The notes below the pieces were generated by a model. It saw only the letters and a program-made list of their open reading frames with translations, made no database searches and had not been told where the DNA came from. Shown here piece after piece: positions 51,033 through 61,489 of a stretch of DNA of 64,000 nucleotides. How positions within the stretch are numbered: position 1 is the stretch's first letter; each line of letters starts with the position of its first letter. The position numbers and the translations under genes were made by a program. The stretch lies in contig NC_066515.1 in assembly GCF_024679095.1 (NCBI RefSeq), positions 22,743,717-22,807,716 of the forward strand. Reading direction: 5' to 3'. This DNA is from Eriocheir sinensis (taxonomy: Eukaryota > Arthropoda > Malacostraca > Decapoda > Varunidae).

Positions 51033-51461
51033 ACTTTTCAAAGAGAAGCATTATTATTTTTTTTTCAGGAAGGGGTTCGAGGGATACAGAAGGATTAATC
51101 TTAAGTAAAAGTAATGAATTCGCATGATGTATTGTGTGAGTGTACTTTTCAAAGAGAAACATTATCTTATTTTTTTCAGGAAGGGTTTGAGGGATACAGA
51201 AGGATTAATCTTAAGTAAAAGTGATGAATTCGCATGATGTATTGTGTGGGTGTACTTTTCAAAGAGAAACATTATCTTATTTTTTTCAGGAAGGGTTTTG
51301 AGGGATACAGACGGATTAATCTTAAGTAAAAGTAATGAATTCGCATGATGTATTGTGTGGGTGTACTTTTCAAAGAGAAACATTATCTTATTTTTTTCAG
51401 GAAGGGTTTTGAGGGATACAGAAGGATTAATCTTAAGTAAAAGTAATGAATTCGCATGATG
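51033..51461. repeat. Tandem minisatellite, unit 110-111 bp, about 3.9 copies
   Basis: ACTTTTCAAAGAGAA landmarks at 51033, 51144, 51254 and 51365. Every unit contains TTTTTTTTCAGGAAGGG, which looks like a splice acceptor, and GAATTCGCATGATGTATTGT. On the minus strand, 37-residue repeats (FLFEKYTHTIHHANS) appear where the unit is 111 bp, but the frame breaks at 110-bp units. Confidence 0.95.
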
Positions 51462-53227
51462 TTATAAAAAAGGAAATAATCAAACGGAGAGGAAATGCCA
51501 CGGGGTAGGGGCGGAGGTGGGAATATATATAAACTCTGCCCCGGTGAATGTTTATAATAATATTTCCCTGCACTCACGTTAGAGGGATAGAAGTGACTTA
51601 GTACATGCGTCATATTCTTTGTTTTTTTATCTTAGCACGAGGAGTGGGCGGAAATGTACATTCTACCCAGGCGAAATTTCATGCAGTTATTAACCCCCAT
51701 AGCAGTCTTCATGGGATTTTTTTTTTACATACGGCGCAGCATAAAGAGAGCGAACGATTAATTTGGTGGTCGACGTCTGCGCCCGCCGAGAAGTAATACT
51801 ATTAGGAAATGCACTTTTAATTACCAACCGCTTTTTGCAGGCGTGTGTGGCGGGGGCGGCGAGGACATGCCTGGGCGCGCAGCTTGTGTTTAAGAGGCAT
51901 CGCCGCCTTGCTAACTTATACCAGATCATCACTTTTAGCCAGACGCGACCGTGTAAATCTTGCTCTCACGAGTATTATTGGAAATTACGTTATTTTCTAT
52001 AATTTATGCTCACAAATTACATTGAATCAACCTCCTCGCCAAGATTAGCTCGTTGATTCTAGAGTAAATTGTCCTGGTACGTTTTACAGGAATTCAAAGC
52101 AGTTCAGTTTAAATTTTTATCTGTTTTTTTTACCTCCTCGTTCAGCCTACCTTGGCATTAAGAATGATAAGCAAAAATATTAAGAACAACGTTAGCGTTC
52201 ATTTTACTCTTCCGTTTGTAAATTCTTGCTCTTCCTCCTCATCCCAGTCTTTTTACTCTGTTTCTTTCCCCTCGGTTATTGCTCTGACTTTTTTTATATC
52301 CTACCCGCCACAGTATTAGAAAGCGTTGCAATAGTTAATGCGAGTGACAGGTTGCCACTTTAGTCTCGTTTCCGAATGCGATATCAGAGCACAAAACCAA
52401 AATAGGGGAAGTCGAAACGAAAAATACTAACCACTGGGACATTTGCTATTCCTTAATGTTGCTGCAAGTCAAGAATGTACAAGTATTTGAGACTGGTGCG
52501 TTGATGTCAACTCGTGTACTTTGAAATTATGACTCGCTCTCACTTATTAGAATATTTACGTTGTTACTCGAGCAGCTTTTACGTAGCAGGTAGATAAGAT
52601 GATATAACCTCTGAAAATACAAAACATAGCTTGGAACTTGACATGCACTGCTGGTTACGATGCTTATCTCGTCTCCCTTAATCTTGATAATTAATCCCTG
52701 ATGCTATGGATGGAGGAGTCAGCGCAGTATCTTTTATCAGTCCAATCCCATCTCAGAGGTTCACGTGCTTTCCATTTATAGCGAATTTTTACTGTTCATC
52801 ATGTCAGAAGCTCAAGACCTAAGGCAGAGAAAAAAAACAGTGGACTTTTAGGAAATATTGCAACACGGTACGTCACCATTTTAAGATTATATGACTGATG
52901 TTGATGTGAAAGGTAATAAGAAAAAGCGAGAGACAGGCATAACGATTAAAAAAGTAAGGAACCGTAAAGAAAACATGCTACAGAAAATCAGTCCCAGAGG
53001 AGAGTGAATAAAACGCCTGCAACGGACGGTGGCTGGCGACGCGGGGTTCACGAGGCCTCGCAGCACAGGTTAATGAGCGGCCACGCAGGTGAGACGAGCA
53101 GGAAAAGCCGCACAGGTATAATCAGCGCGGCCCCAGAAGCGTGTTTGGAGACCTGGCGGGAGTCCAATTATCCACCTGTAAAAAGTGTTGGGAAAAAGTG
53201 AAGTTTAGATTCCTGGGGTGACTGTGA
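51462..53227. other. Unique sequence, the longest non-repetitive stretch of the window
   Basis: AT-rich with a GC-richer part at 52990-53170. Several short frames; none bracketed by splice sites with conviction. GCCACGCAG|GTGAGACG at about 53088 is a good donor-like site preceded by an open frame (HEASQHRLMSGHAG), but no acceptor or start stands out. Confidence 0.45.
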
Positions 53228-53300
53228 TGGCGTGTTGCGTGCTGCGTGTTGTGCTGTGTGTTGTGCTGTGTGTTGTGCTGCGTGTTGTGCTGTGTGTGTT
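53228..53300. repeat. Minisatellite, unit 12 bp (GTTGTGCTGTGT)
   Basis: At least five copies with C/T variants. Confidence 0.92.
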
Positions 53301-53896
53301 TCGCCCTGGCTTGTTTTTCTCCGCCATGACTCCATAAACCATTGCTTGTGATGTCCATTGAGAGATCTTGCAAATGTAGCTTGTGTATACATATATTCTT
53401 TTTTTATTTTGTGATAATATATGACTTTCTTTTTGGGGGTATGCATTCCTATATTCAGAAGCGTCATGTGTTGTTTACTAATGCCTTGATTTATATGTAC
53501 ATTTTAAGAGCTATGTTTTGATTTTTTTATTGTGTTGTATAACGATTTACTCATCATACTAATAAGCTCTTGTGTAAAAAGTAAAGTAGTCATACCTGTA
53601 ATTTTTAAATGTAACAATCAGACCCGCGTTTTTAGTTAAGTACCTTTTTACTTGTATTCTTTCCCTGGGATTACTTCTGTTTTCACTTAATATCCTTTGT
53701 GTTTATGAGTCACGTTCTGCATAATGACTGCGTGTTGCCGTATTTTAATATACTCAACGTAATGGGCTTCTTACGGTGGTTCGTAGTTTTCCGAAATAAA
53801 TAACAGTTAAAGTGTCACGCGGGAAATTAACTAAGAGTACTGGATTTCTCTTAATTATGTAATGGAGTGTTCTTCCTTTAATTTCTTTTCCAAATC
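53301..53896. other. AT-rich unique spacer
   Basis: No gene or repeat unit seen. Confidence 0.45.
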
Positions 53897-53906
53897 TGTG
53901 TGTGTG

Positions 53907-53960
<54 letters not shown>

Positions 53961-53999
53961 GAGAGGAGAGGAGAGGAGAGGAGAGGAGAGGAGAGGAGA
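53897..53999. repeat. (TG)n-(AG)n-(GAGAG)n compound array
   Basis: TG units with one TTTG interruption, GA units from 53942, then eight GAGAG pentamers. Confidence 0.96.
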
Positions 54000-54854
54000 A
54001 AAAGAGGAAAGAGGAGAAGGAGCAGGTAGGCGAATCATAATATACATCAGGAAAAAAAAAATAAGACCAAGCAAAAAGAGTTAAAAAGAATAAATCTACA
54101 TATGGCGCTTCTCTCTGTAATCCCTCTTATTATCCAGACAAAATGAATACAAATACAAACCCGAAACAAGACCTAATCGTGTGTCGAGGGGGGAGGGTGA
54201 TGAAGTGCCGGGCGAGCGTCGACCGGCTTAGTTATGCATGGAATCTATAACTTTACATCGGTACAGGATAAATATTAATGCGCATGAGTAATTGTGTGTA
54301 TCGGAGGAACGAAGGAAGGGAGGCGGGTAGACAACAGGTATTTGGGGGTGATGTATAGTACCTGTTGTTCAGCGCCGCGACTTGTAACGGATAATAGGAA
54401 GGATATAAAAGGTATTAATAGGGGAAGGGAATGAAGTGTATGAGAACCATTTAGGAGACTGGCTTTTGGGTGGTTATATAATAGGAATCGTTGCTTATTA
54501 TTGCTACCTGTTGTAAGATGAACTATAGGAGTAAGCAAATGTATAGTGAGGCGATTCGTTTCCCCATTATAGAAATCAGTTTGTTTATATGGAATGCAAG
54601 TTTTAGCAATCAATGAAAATGGGGAAAAAACAATAGAGGTAGAACGTGGTAAGAATGGTGATGAGAAAATGTTAAAAAGAACAAATTTAAAGAAAGAAGG
54701 ACATTTATATAGAAAAGGATACGTAAGAAATAATCAAATTGCCGTATTAAGTAAGTGTATCCTTGAAAGAAAATATCAGTAAAAAAATAATGGTATCAAA
54801 GTAAAGAAAAGGAGCTCGTAAAGGAAACGGCGATAAAAAGACCATCATCAACGA
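54000..54854. other. Unique spacer
   Basis: A plus-strand 62-codon frame at 54594-54782 is lysine-rich and AT-driven; no gene supported. Confidence 0.4.
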
Positions 54855-55065
54855 AGGAGAAATAAAGGAAAAAGAGAAATAAAAGAAGAGAAAAAGAGAA
54901 AAAAGACAAATGAAAGAAGAGAAAAAGAGAAAAAAGACAAATAAAAGAAGAGAAAAAAGAGAAAAAAGACAAATGAAAGAAGAGAAAAAGAAAAAAGACA
55001 AATAAAAGAAGAGAAAAAGAAAAAAAGACATAAAAGAAGAGAAAAAGAGAAAAAAAAGATAAATA
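54855..55065. repeat. Minisatellite, unit about 31 bp, purine-rich
   Basis: About six copies of AGACAAATGAAAGAAGAGAA AAAGAGAAAAA-like units, with ATGA/ATAA variation. Confidence 0.9.
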
Positions 55066-55283
55066 CCAGCAATAACACGAAAGCAAGGTCGGTTCTTAAT
55101 GTTGATTCGGCGTCCAGGAAAACAAATGTCCCTCGTATACCAACAATACCCAATAAAAGAAAAGAAAACAAAACAGACACTACCGAAAACAAAGGACAAT
55201 CAGGGAGGGAACACAATCCAATACAAAGAATCGAATCGCCTTGTTAACTCGTGTGTCTATCGCATCCTGCCCTAGCGTCCCCC

Positions 55284-55450
55284 TCGAGGCTAATTAAGGA
55301 GGCGATGCAGCGCTAATGACTTGAAGGGCAATTAGCGTGTTGGCTGCCGGGAAGACGTCCTCTCGTGGTCAGGCTGTTGTGGGCGGGAAGATTACGCTAA
55401 TGACGGTAATTAGCCACCTATTCACCTGCACAAACTATTAATATTCATGG
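55284..55450 (+). promoter_or_regulatory. Homeodomain-site cluster, enhancer-like
   Basis: GGCTAATTAAGG, CGCTAATGAC, GGCAATTAGCG, CGCTAATGACGGTAATTAG and ACTATTAATATTCATGG fall within 170 bp of GC-moderate, non-repetitive DNA. CGCTAATGAC occurs twice here; CGCTAATGAG plus GTAATTA occurs at 11021. From motif knowledge, TAAT cores bind homeodomain proteins. Enhancer function is an inference from density and repetition. Confidence 0.3.
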
Positions 55451-55486
55451 CAACCACTTCACTTCACGCCCCAGGTGCAGCAGCAT

Positions 55487-55497
55487 GGGGGGGGGGG

Positions 55498-55587
<90 letters not shown>
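55487..55587. repeat. (G)14-(GA)n microsatellite
   Basis: A run of 14 G passes directly into about 43 AG units. Confidence 0.97.
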
Positions 55588-55589
<2 letters not shown>

Positions 55590-55819
55590 TAATATTTTCT
55601 TTTGTTTAGCAGTGACAATTAAAAGGAAAGCGAAACATTCTTCTTGTCAGCGTAAGAGATAGAGAGCAAGAAACCAAGAGAAAAAGAGACAGACAGGCAG
55701 ATACAAAGACAGACAGACAGACACAAACACATAGAGGTAAACTACAGAGGGATTCTGCTAATAACGTTTTAGGAATTATCAACTAAAAACAAATTAAAAC
55801 AATATTAGGACTGAAAATA

Positions 55820-55820
<1 letters not shown>

Positions 55821-55883
<63 letters not shown>
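55821..55883. repeat. (CA)n microsatellite
   Basis: About 31 CA units. Confidence 0.97.
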
Positions 55884-55884
<1 letters not shown>

Positions 55885-55976
55885 AATGAATAACGGCGAT
55901 ACAGACACACTAACGAACAAACACAACACTCTTACTTTTTACTCCACGAGGCAAAACGTGAAGAGAATTAACGTAC

Positions 55977-55978
<2 letters not shown>

Positions 55979-56060
<82 letters not shown>
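55979..56060. repeat. (GA)n microsatellite
   Basis: About 41 GA units. Confidence 0.97.
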
Positions 56061-56063
<3 letters not shown>

Positions 56064-56415
56064 ATATTACCTGGTGAGTCGAAATAATATAGGAACGCTT
56101 AACCACTGTTCCTAATGCTGGGGTGGAGGAGGGAGAGGAAAAAATATATATAGAAAACTATGTGCGAAAAGAAAATCGGTATTATTTGTTGGGTATGTAT
56201 GGAGAGGGGTAGGAAGGTGAGTGCTATAAAAAGAGGTTAGTTATTCCTGAGTTACCCATTACTAAGATCGGTATTATAAAACGCTTTTATCTCTCACATC
56301 AACTATTTTCAAAGGCCAAAGAGGAGATTAATCGAGTTCTAATGAGTCTTTCTTTAGGTTCTCGGTACAGAAGACGGGTCAAACTACCACCAGGGTTATA
56401 AAACTACACCTGGAA

Positions 56416-56721
56416 ATGCTCAAAACCCCTACGGAAGCCTTGTCAAATATGTGGGCGCCGGAATGTTTAATAGCATGGCCCTTAGTGTCTTTCTGCGAGC
56501 CGGTGTGGAAGGAGCGCCTGAAGGGGATGCAGAAAGAGGCTAAAGACGGAGGTGATGATGATGTCAAGGGGGAAAGTTTGAAAATATATACACCGCTTAA
56601 TGGGCCTCATATTTTCTTTGCGACATATAAGGGACGGGATAGCTTTTTATTAGCGGACATAAATTGCCTCTTTTTTGTCTTCCCCTCCGCTCTGATCTTT
56701 ATTAATGCCTCGCGTAAATAA
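56416..56721 (+). other. 101-codon open frame of unknown status
   Basis: Starts MLKTPTEALSNMWAPECLIA and contains VWKERLKGMQKEAKDGGDDD and FFATYKGRDSFLLADINC before a TAA. It has no simple-sequence signature, which is rare for frames of this length here. The ATG context (GGAAATGC) is weak, no splice sites bracket it, and the 3' half is hydrophobic in an AT-rich way. I recognise no family. It is more likely chance than a gene. Confidence 0.2.
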
Positions 56722-56834
56722 TTAGGTAAACATGCACGCGGGGTATGTAAATCCGCCGCAGATATATGGTTGTCTGACGTTAATTTGACAGCACGTTACT
56801 TACCCGGTCCTCGAGAGAATGCATTTTCCAATAT

Positions 56835-57460
56835 CGTCTTGCTTTCCTGTTTACCTGTTAGAACCTTACCTGGAGACCGATTGCATCCACCTCACAGTCC
56901 CCTCATACTCCCCTCACTTCTTCCTCACACTCAGAGAAACCGGGAACCAGGATGTTTTTTTTTATCATATGTAGTTAGAAAACGTTTACCTGTTGAAATC
57001 TTACCTGGAGACCGATTGCATCCCCCTCACAGTCCCCTCATACTCCCCTCACTTTTTCCTCACACTCACAGAGAAACCGGGAACCAGGATTTTTTTTTTT
57101 TTGTCATGTAGTTAGAAAACGTTTACCTGTTGAAATCTTACCTGGAGACCGTTTGCATCACCCTCATAATCCCCTCACAGCTCCCTCACACTCCCCTCAC
57201 AGTCTCCTCACACTCCCCTCTCTCCCTCCCTACATTCATAGATAAACCGGTGACCATAATAAAGTTTTGTCCTCATATGAAATTAGAGGACGATTACCTG
57301 TTAAAGTTTTACCTGGAGAACCATAGCACTCCCCTCACAGTTCTCTCACACTCCCTTCACTCCTTCCTTATACGTACTGAGACCTATGATAAGTGTTTGT
57401 CCCCATATTCATACAGAAGATTCTTACCTGTTCAACATTACCTGGACCTTACCTGAAGAC
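56835..57460. repeat. Tandem minisatellite, unit about 135-171 bp, about 5 copies
   Basis: CTTACCTGGAGACCG landmarks at 56865, 57000 and 57137, with decayed forms near 57308 and 57435. Each unit also has GTTTACCTGTTGAAAT and CCTCACAGTCCCCTCATACT. Read on the minus strand, both words are 5' splice donors (CCAG|GTAAGAT and CAACAG|GTAAAC). Confidence 0.88.
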
Positions 57461-57619
57461 CTCTACTCTACTCACTGTTTCCTCACACTTCCTTCAAAGT
57501 CAAAGAGTGACCACAGATAGAAAATTTTGTCTGCATATGTATACAAGGCAAACGTAGAAGCAGGGTTAATGTCGCTGTGTACAAGAGTAAGATGCCAGGC
57601 TAAACCAAATACCTCTCCT

Positions 57620-58310
57620 GTCTTCTCCTTCCTCTATTTCTCTCGCCCACCATATTGTGATTTTATTTACCGGGACGACTTCAAGTAAATTCAACGTTCA
57701 AGGCGACAATGGCAATACGATAAGTCAGTACAGTTTATAGTAACACGCCAAGATAGACCAAAAATTCGCTACTGCCCCTATCGTCCTTTATTCAAAACGT
57801 ATATAATATTGGGGTTTTAAAGAACGTCAGTAAAAACAAATAGAAGTTAGGAGAGTATTAAACAAGCAGGACAAACTTAACCAAAACTCGCTACTTTCCT
57901 TTTATTCTTTATTTATCTTGCCCACAATATTACGAATTTAGAAAGAAGAAACAGAAAAAAAGAAGAAAAAAATTACCAAGGCATCAAAGCGACACGATAC
58001 ACTGAACCCCAAACTCACTACTTGCCTTTTTTTTTCCTTTATTTATCTCGCCCACAATATTATGATTTTAGAAAGAAGAACCAGAAAAAAACACCCGGGC
58101 ATAAAAGCAACACCACACACTGAACCCCAAAACTCGCTACTTTCCTATTCTTCCCTTATATTTATCTCGCCCACAATATTACGATTTTAGAAAGGAAAAA
58201 GAAAAAAAAAAACACCCGGGCATAAAAGCGACACCACACACTGAACCCCAAAACTCGCTACTTTCCTATTCTTCCCTTATATTTATTTCGCCCACGGTAT
58301 TTCGATTTTC
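57620..58310. repeat. Decayed tandem repeat, unit about 120-130 bp, 4-5 copies
   Basis: TTATTTATCTCGCCCACAAT-type landmarks at 57645 (weak), 57920, 58050, 58169 and 58290, with ACTGAACCCCAAA.CTC.CTACTT between. The last three copies are close to each other. The array ends just before a GC-rich stretch at 58320. Confidence 0.85.
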
Positions 58311-58319
58311 ACAGAAGGT

Positions 58320-58530
58320 AATTTGCGGACGGAGGCGAGGCGGGTGGCGGTGCGGGAGGCTTTGTGTCGCCATAAACTCGAGTGTCTGACGACCACCATA
58401 AAGTTGCCGACAAAAGCCACGCAGGACAAAGGAAGGGAGGGCCGTACCAGTATCCCAAGTCCATCGAGAAAGCGACCAACCCACAGAGCCAGAGGAGCCG
58501 CTTCGTGTTTATGTATACAGGGGGACTCCT
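58320..58530 (+). other. GC-rich stretch with coding-like open frame
   Basis: After a stop at 58374 the plus-strand frame reads SDDHHKVADKSHAGQRKGG, then PYQYPKSIEKATNPQSQRSR and FVFMYTGG. Codon use and composition differ from the flanking repeats. No convincing acceptor, donor or ATG delimits it, and downstream it runs into CT repeats. Unknown; possibly part of an exon. Confidence 0.2.
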
Positions 58531-58692
58531 TCCTTTACCTGGCCTCACCTCACCTGTCCACACCTCACGGCCCTATATCTGTCTACCTGTATGGCTTTTA
58601 CCTGAGTTTGCTTACCTGTTGCTGTCCTCTGTATACCTGGATTCTCGTTTACCCTCATACGTTTTACATACTGGGACTTTCTTATTATCTTA

Positions 58693-58872
<180 letters not shown>

Positions 58873-58934
58873 TACACTCATTACTCATTCATTAAGTCCC
58901 TCATTCCTCCAAGTTTTTACTGTTTTCATTCATC

Positions 58935-59100
58935 TAATCATTCGCTCACTCACTCACTCACTCACCCACTCATTTACCCACCCTTTCACTCTTTCATTTA
59001 TCTACTCTAACTCACTCACTCTCTCATGTACCCACCCGTTCACTCTTCCATTCATCTACTCTTTCGCTAACTCACTCTCACTCACTCACTCACCTCTCTA
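58935..59100. repeat. (CTCA)n imperfect tetranucleotide tract
   Basis: CACTCACTCACTCACTCAC plus CATTTA/CATTCATCTACTC variants in two to three larger units of about 60 bp. Confidence 0.85.
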
Positions 59101-59389
59101 CTTATTTTCTCCTTTTCTCCAGTTCATCCTCACCGTATCCACATCATGATCCATCTTTACAGTCGATTCCTTTCATCCATACATCATACTCTTACACTTA
59201 GCCTCCTTATGTACCCTCATGCCGCCATCCTTCATTCACAATCCCTCCCTGACCCAACCCTTATTATCCAAGCCCTTTGCCTCATACCCGTCGCCTCATA
59301 CCTGCTCTCTCATCTAACTCCGTCACCCACTTATCCACACCCTCACGGCGACGTCCCCTCACCCTAATTTAGACACAGACCCTACGCAT

Positions 59390-59392
<3 letters not shown>

Positions 59393-59437
<45 letters not shown>

Positions 59438-59440
59438 AGG
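59393..59440. repeat. (GA)n microsatellite
   Basis: About 17 GA units then GGGAGA hexamers. Confidence 0.95.
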
Positions 59441-59560
59441 GTGAGGGGGCGAGAATGACGTGAATGGAGAGCAAATGAGACTCGAGACCCAGCGAACAAT
59501 GGTACATCTGCATTTCCAACATACCACCTCCCCGCGGGCACCTGTCAACACCTACCTCTG

Positions 59561-59615
59561 TGTGTGTGGGTGGGTGTGTGGGTGTGTGTGGGTGTGGGTG
59601 TGGGTGTGAGTGCCA
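59561..59615. repeat. (GTGTGG)n-like G/T tract
   Basis: GTGTGTGTGGGTGGGTGTGT and GGTGTGGGTGTGGGTGTG, an imperfect six-base period. Confidence 0.88.
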
Positions 59616-59770
59616 TTGTTTGTTAGCCTGTGTCTATGTGTTTTTCTTGTTTGTTTACACTTACTTGTTTAGCTTGTTTGTTTTTATATTTTTTTTCCTC
59701 AAATTAAATCTAGTTAAGTGCCTCCTTGATTGTCTTTCTCTTACTTATGATTCCTTGGTTTTCTAATTCT

Positions 59771-59779
59771 TTGTGTGTT

Positions 59780-59858
<79 letters not shown>

Positions 59859-59866
59859 AGGGGAGA
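59771..59866. repeat. (TG)n-(AG)n compound microsatellite
   Basis: Short TG run then about 31 AG units and GGGAGAAGG. Confidence 0.96.
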
Positions 59867-60150
59867 GAGTATAGTATTCATTCCTGTGTTCTTAAGATAA
59901 CAACTTTTAACATAACCAATCACTTCTAAAAATATGATTCAAAGCACCATAAAACTAATGACTAAAACATATATTATTCTTTCCTTGATGTAAATACGAA
60001 CCTAAACAACTTAATTACAACTATTTTAGCCTGAAGGAAGAATAAAAAAAAACAAGCCGATAACAGTATATCATCTGAAGGCCAATCATGTATCAGTCTT
60101 GGCTAAATATTTGTGTCTACTTAGAAGATAACTGATAAATGGCGGCTGTT
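59867..60150. other. AT-rich unique spacer
   Basis: Lies inside the putative intron of the exon at 60419-60488; nothing recognised. Confidence 0.4.
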
Positions 60151-60152
60151 AT

Positions 60153-60354
60153 CAGAGAGAGGGAGAGGGAGAGGGAGGGAGAGGAAGGGAGGGAAGGGAA
60201 AGAGGGAGAGGGAAAGGAAGGAAGGATTAAAGAAAGAAAGAAAGAGAAAGAGAGACGGATAGACATACAGAAAATGACACAGACAGACAGATAGACAGAC
60301 ATACAGACAGAAAGGCGGACAGACAGAAAGACCCACAGAACGACAGGCAGGAAA

Positions 60355-60410
<56 letters not shown>
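60153..60410. repeat. Purine tract, (CAGA)n and (GA)n
   Basis: GGGAGA and GAAAGAAAGAAAGAG runs, CAGACAGACAG-type units at 60280-60330, then about 26 GA units at 60358-60410, next to the splice donor of the 60.4-kb exon. Confidence 0.92.
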
Positions 60411-60412
<2 letters not shown>

Positions 60413-60418
60413 GCTTAC

Positions 60419-60488
60419 CACTGCTTTTATCTCCCCCCTTATCGTCGGCGGGCTTAGGCTTGTGTTCCTCAGATTTATATGACTCCAT
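60419..60488 (-). CDS. Candidate first coding exon of an unidentified gene
   Basis: On the minus strand, ATG at 60488-60486 sits in a good context (AAATCATGG: A at -3, G at +4). It opens a 70-nt exon reading MESYKSEEHKPKPADDK then GGDKSS, ending in a consensus donor (CAGTG|GTAAGC, GT at 60418-60417), phase 1. The peptide is charged and lysine/proline-rich, as in cytosolic N-terminal tails. Codon use is mixed, not AT- or repeat-driven. Immediately inside the intron is an inverted-sense (CT)26 microsatellite. The 5' side (AAGATATATATCGCTGAAAAG) is AT-rich and could be 5' UTR. Following exons would lie to the left, or the intron leaves the readable part. I cannot name the protein. Confidence 0.5.
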
Positions 60489-60825
60489 GATTTACTTTTC
60501 AGCGATATATATCTTCAACATTTATCTGTAATTTATGACTTAATTCCTTGCTTGGGTCTGTCTGCGGCCCGGGACCCACCCACGCCTGCCCTCACGCCAC
60601 ATAAGGCAAGGAGTGGACGAAGGATAGGAAGGGTTAGGCAGGAAAGGTGCGGACAGGAATGATTAAAGAATAGTAAGGGAAAGGAATTGGAAAAGAATGG
60701 GAAGGAGGGTGGAAAAGAATGAACCCCCTCCCCCCCCCGCCCTCACTTCCACACATACTCACACTGACCCTGTTGCTACATAAACACGGATATGGAACAG
60801 GAAAAGGAATTGAAAGGGCCACAGG

Positions 60826-60912
60826 GGTTAGGTTTGGTTAGGTTTGGTTTGCTAGGCTAGGTTAGGTTAGGTTAGGCTTCGAAGTTAGGTTAGATTAGAT
60901 TAGATTAGGTTA
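60826..60912 (+). repeat. Interstitial TTAGG telomere-type repeats
   Basis: GGGGTTAGGTTTGGTTAGG, then CTAGGTTAGGTTAGGTTAGG and GTTAGGTTAGATTAGATTAG. TTAGG is the canonical arthropod telomere unit. This block is short and impure, so it is interstitial and not a chromosome end. Confidence 0.85.
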
Positions 60913-60944
60913 CTATACGCATGATATTGTCTGGAAGAGCAAAT

Positions 60945-61032
60945 AACACAAATAGCAACAACAGCATTAACAGCATCACCACCATCAACAACAACAACAT
61001 CGCCAACAACAACAACAACAATAACAACAACA
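60945..61032. repeat. (AAC)n-type trinucleotide tract
   Basis: AACAACAGCATTAACAGC, then AACAACAACAACAATAAC runs. Confidence 0.9.
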
Positions 61033-61210
61033 CATTCCCCCCCTCCCCCCCTTCCCTTCGCCAGTTGTCAGCCGCAAGTCAACACGTTCTGGCCGGCTCC
61101 CCATCCCTCACCTCCGCTCCTCGTATTTATCTTCATTTCCCCTCATGAGGAACTGCTCTCCGCTCCCCATTAGTTGTGCGTCAAGGATTTGTTTTTCGCT
61201 ACTTTTCCCG

Positions 61211-61332
61211 GCCGCTAAGAAATGTGGCTAAGGTGCAGTGCATGTAACACGGCCTTGTCTGCGTTGCGGTGAATCTGGTGAACTTAATATCTTGTTTTAT
61301 ATACATCCTGACCCATAGATTATTTTACTATT
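61211..61332. repeat. Local duplication, copy 1 (carries SINE-like insertion F)
   Basis: GCCGCTAAGAAATGTGGCTA through CATAGATTATTTTACTA matches 61490-61612 in order (ACACGGCCTTGTCTGCGTTG against ACGTGGTCCTCTCTGCAATG). The offset is 279 bp because of the insertion. Confidence 0.85.
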
Positions 61333-61452
61333 TTTTTTACAGCAAAGGAGACAGATCAAGGGCTTAAAAAAAGAAGACAATAATGAAAAAAAGCCCGCTA
61401 CTTACTGTCCCTAGTCCGCTACTTACTGTCCCTAGCCCGCTACTTACTGCCC
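61333..61452 (-). mobile_element. SINE-like short dispersed repeat, copy F, with empty-site paralog nearby
   Basis: TTTTTTTTACAGCAAAGGAG, ACAGATCAAGGGCTTAAAAA, an A-rich middle, and three tandem head units of 21 bp (GCCCGCTACTTACTGTCCCTA at 61393, 61414 and 61435). The insertion is bounded by ACTA on both sides (TTTACTA|TTTT and GCC|CACTATG), a possible 4-bp target duplication. The matching position near 61605 in the second copy of the local duplication has no such insert. Confidence 0.8.
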
Positions 61453-61489
61453 ACTATGTGTACTGTCATTAGGTAAGATCAAATTCCCT

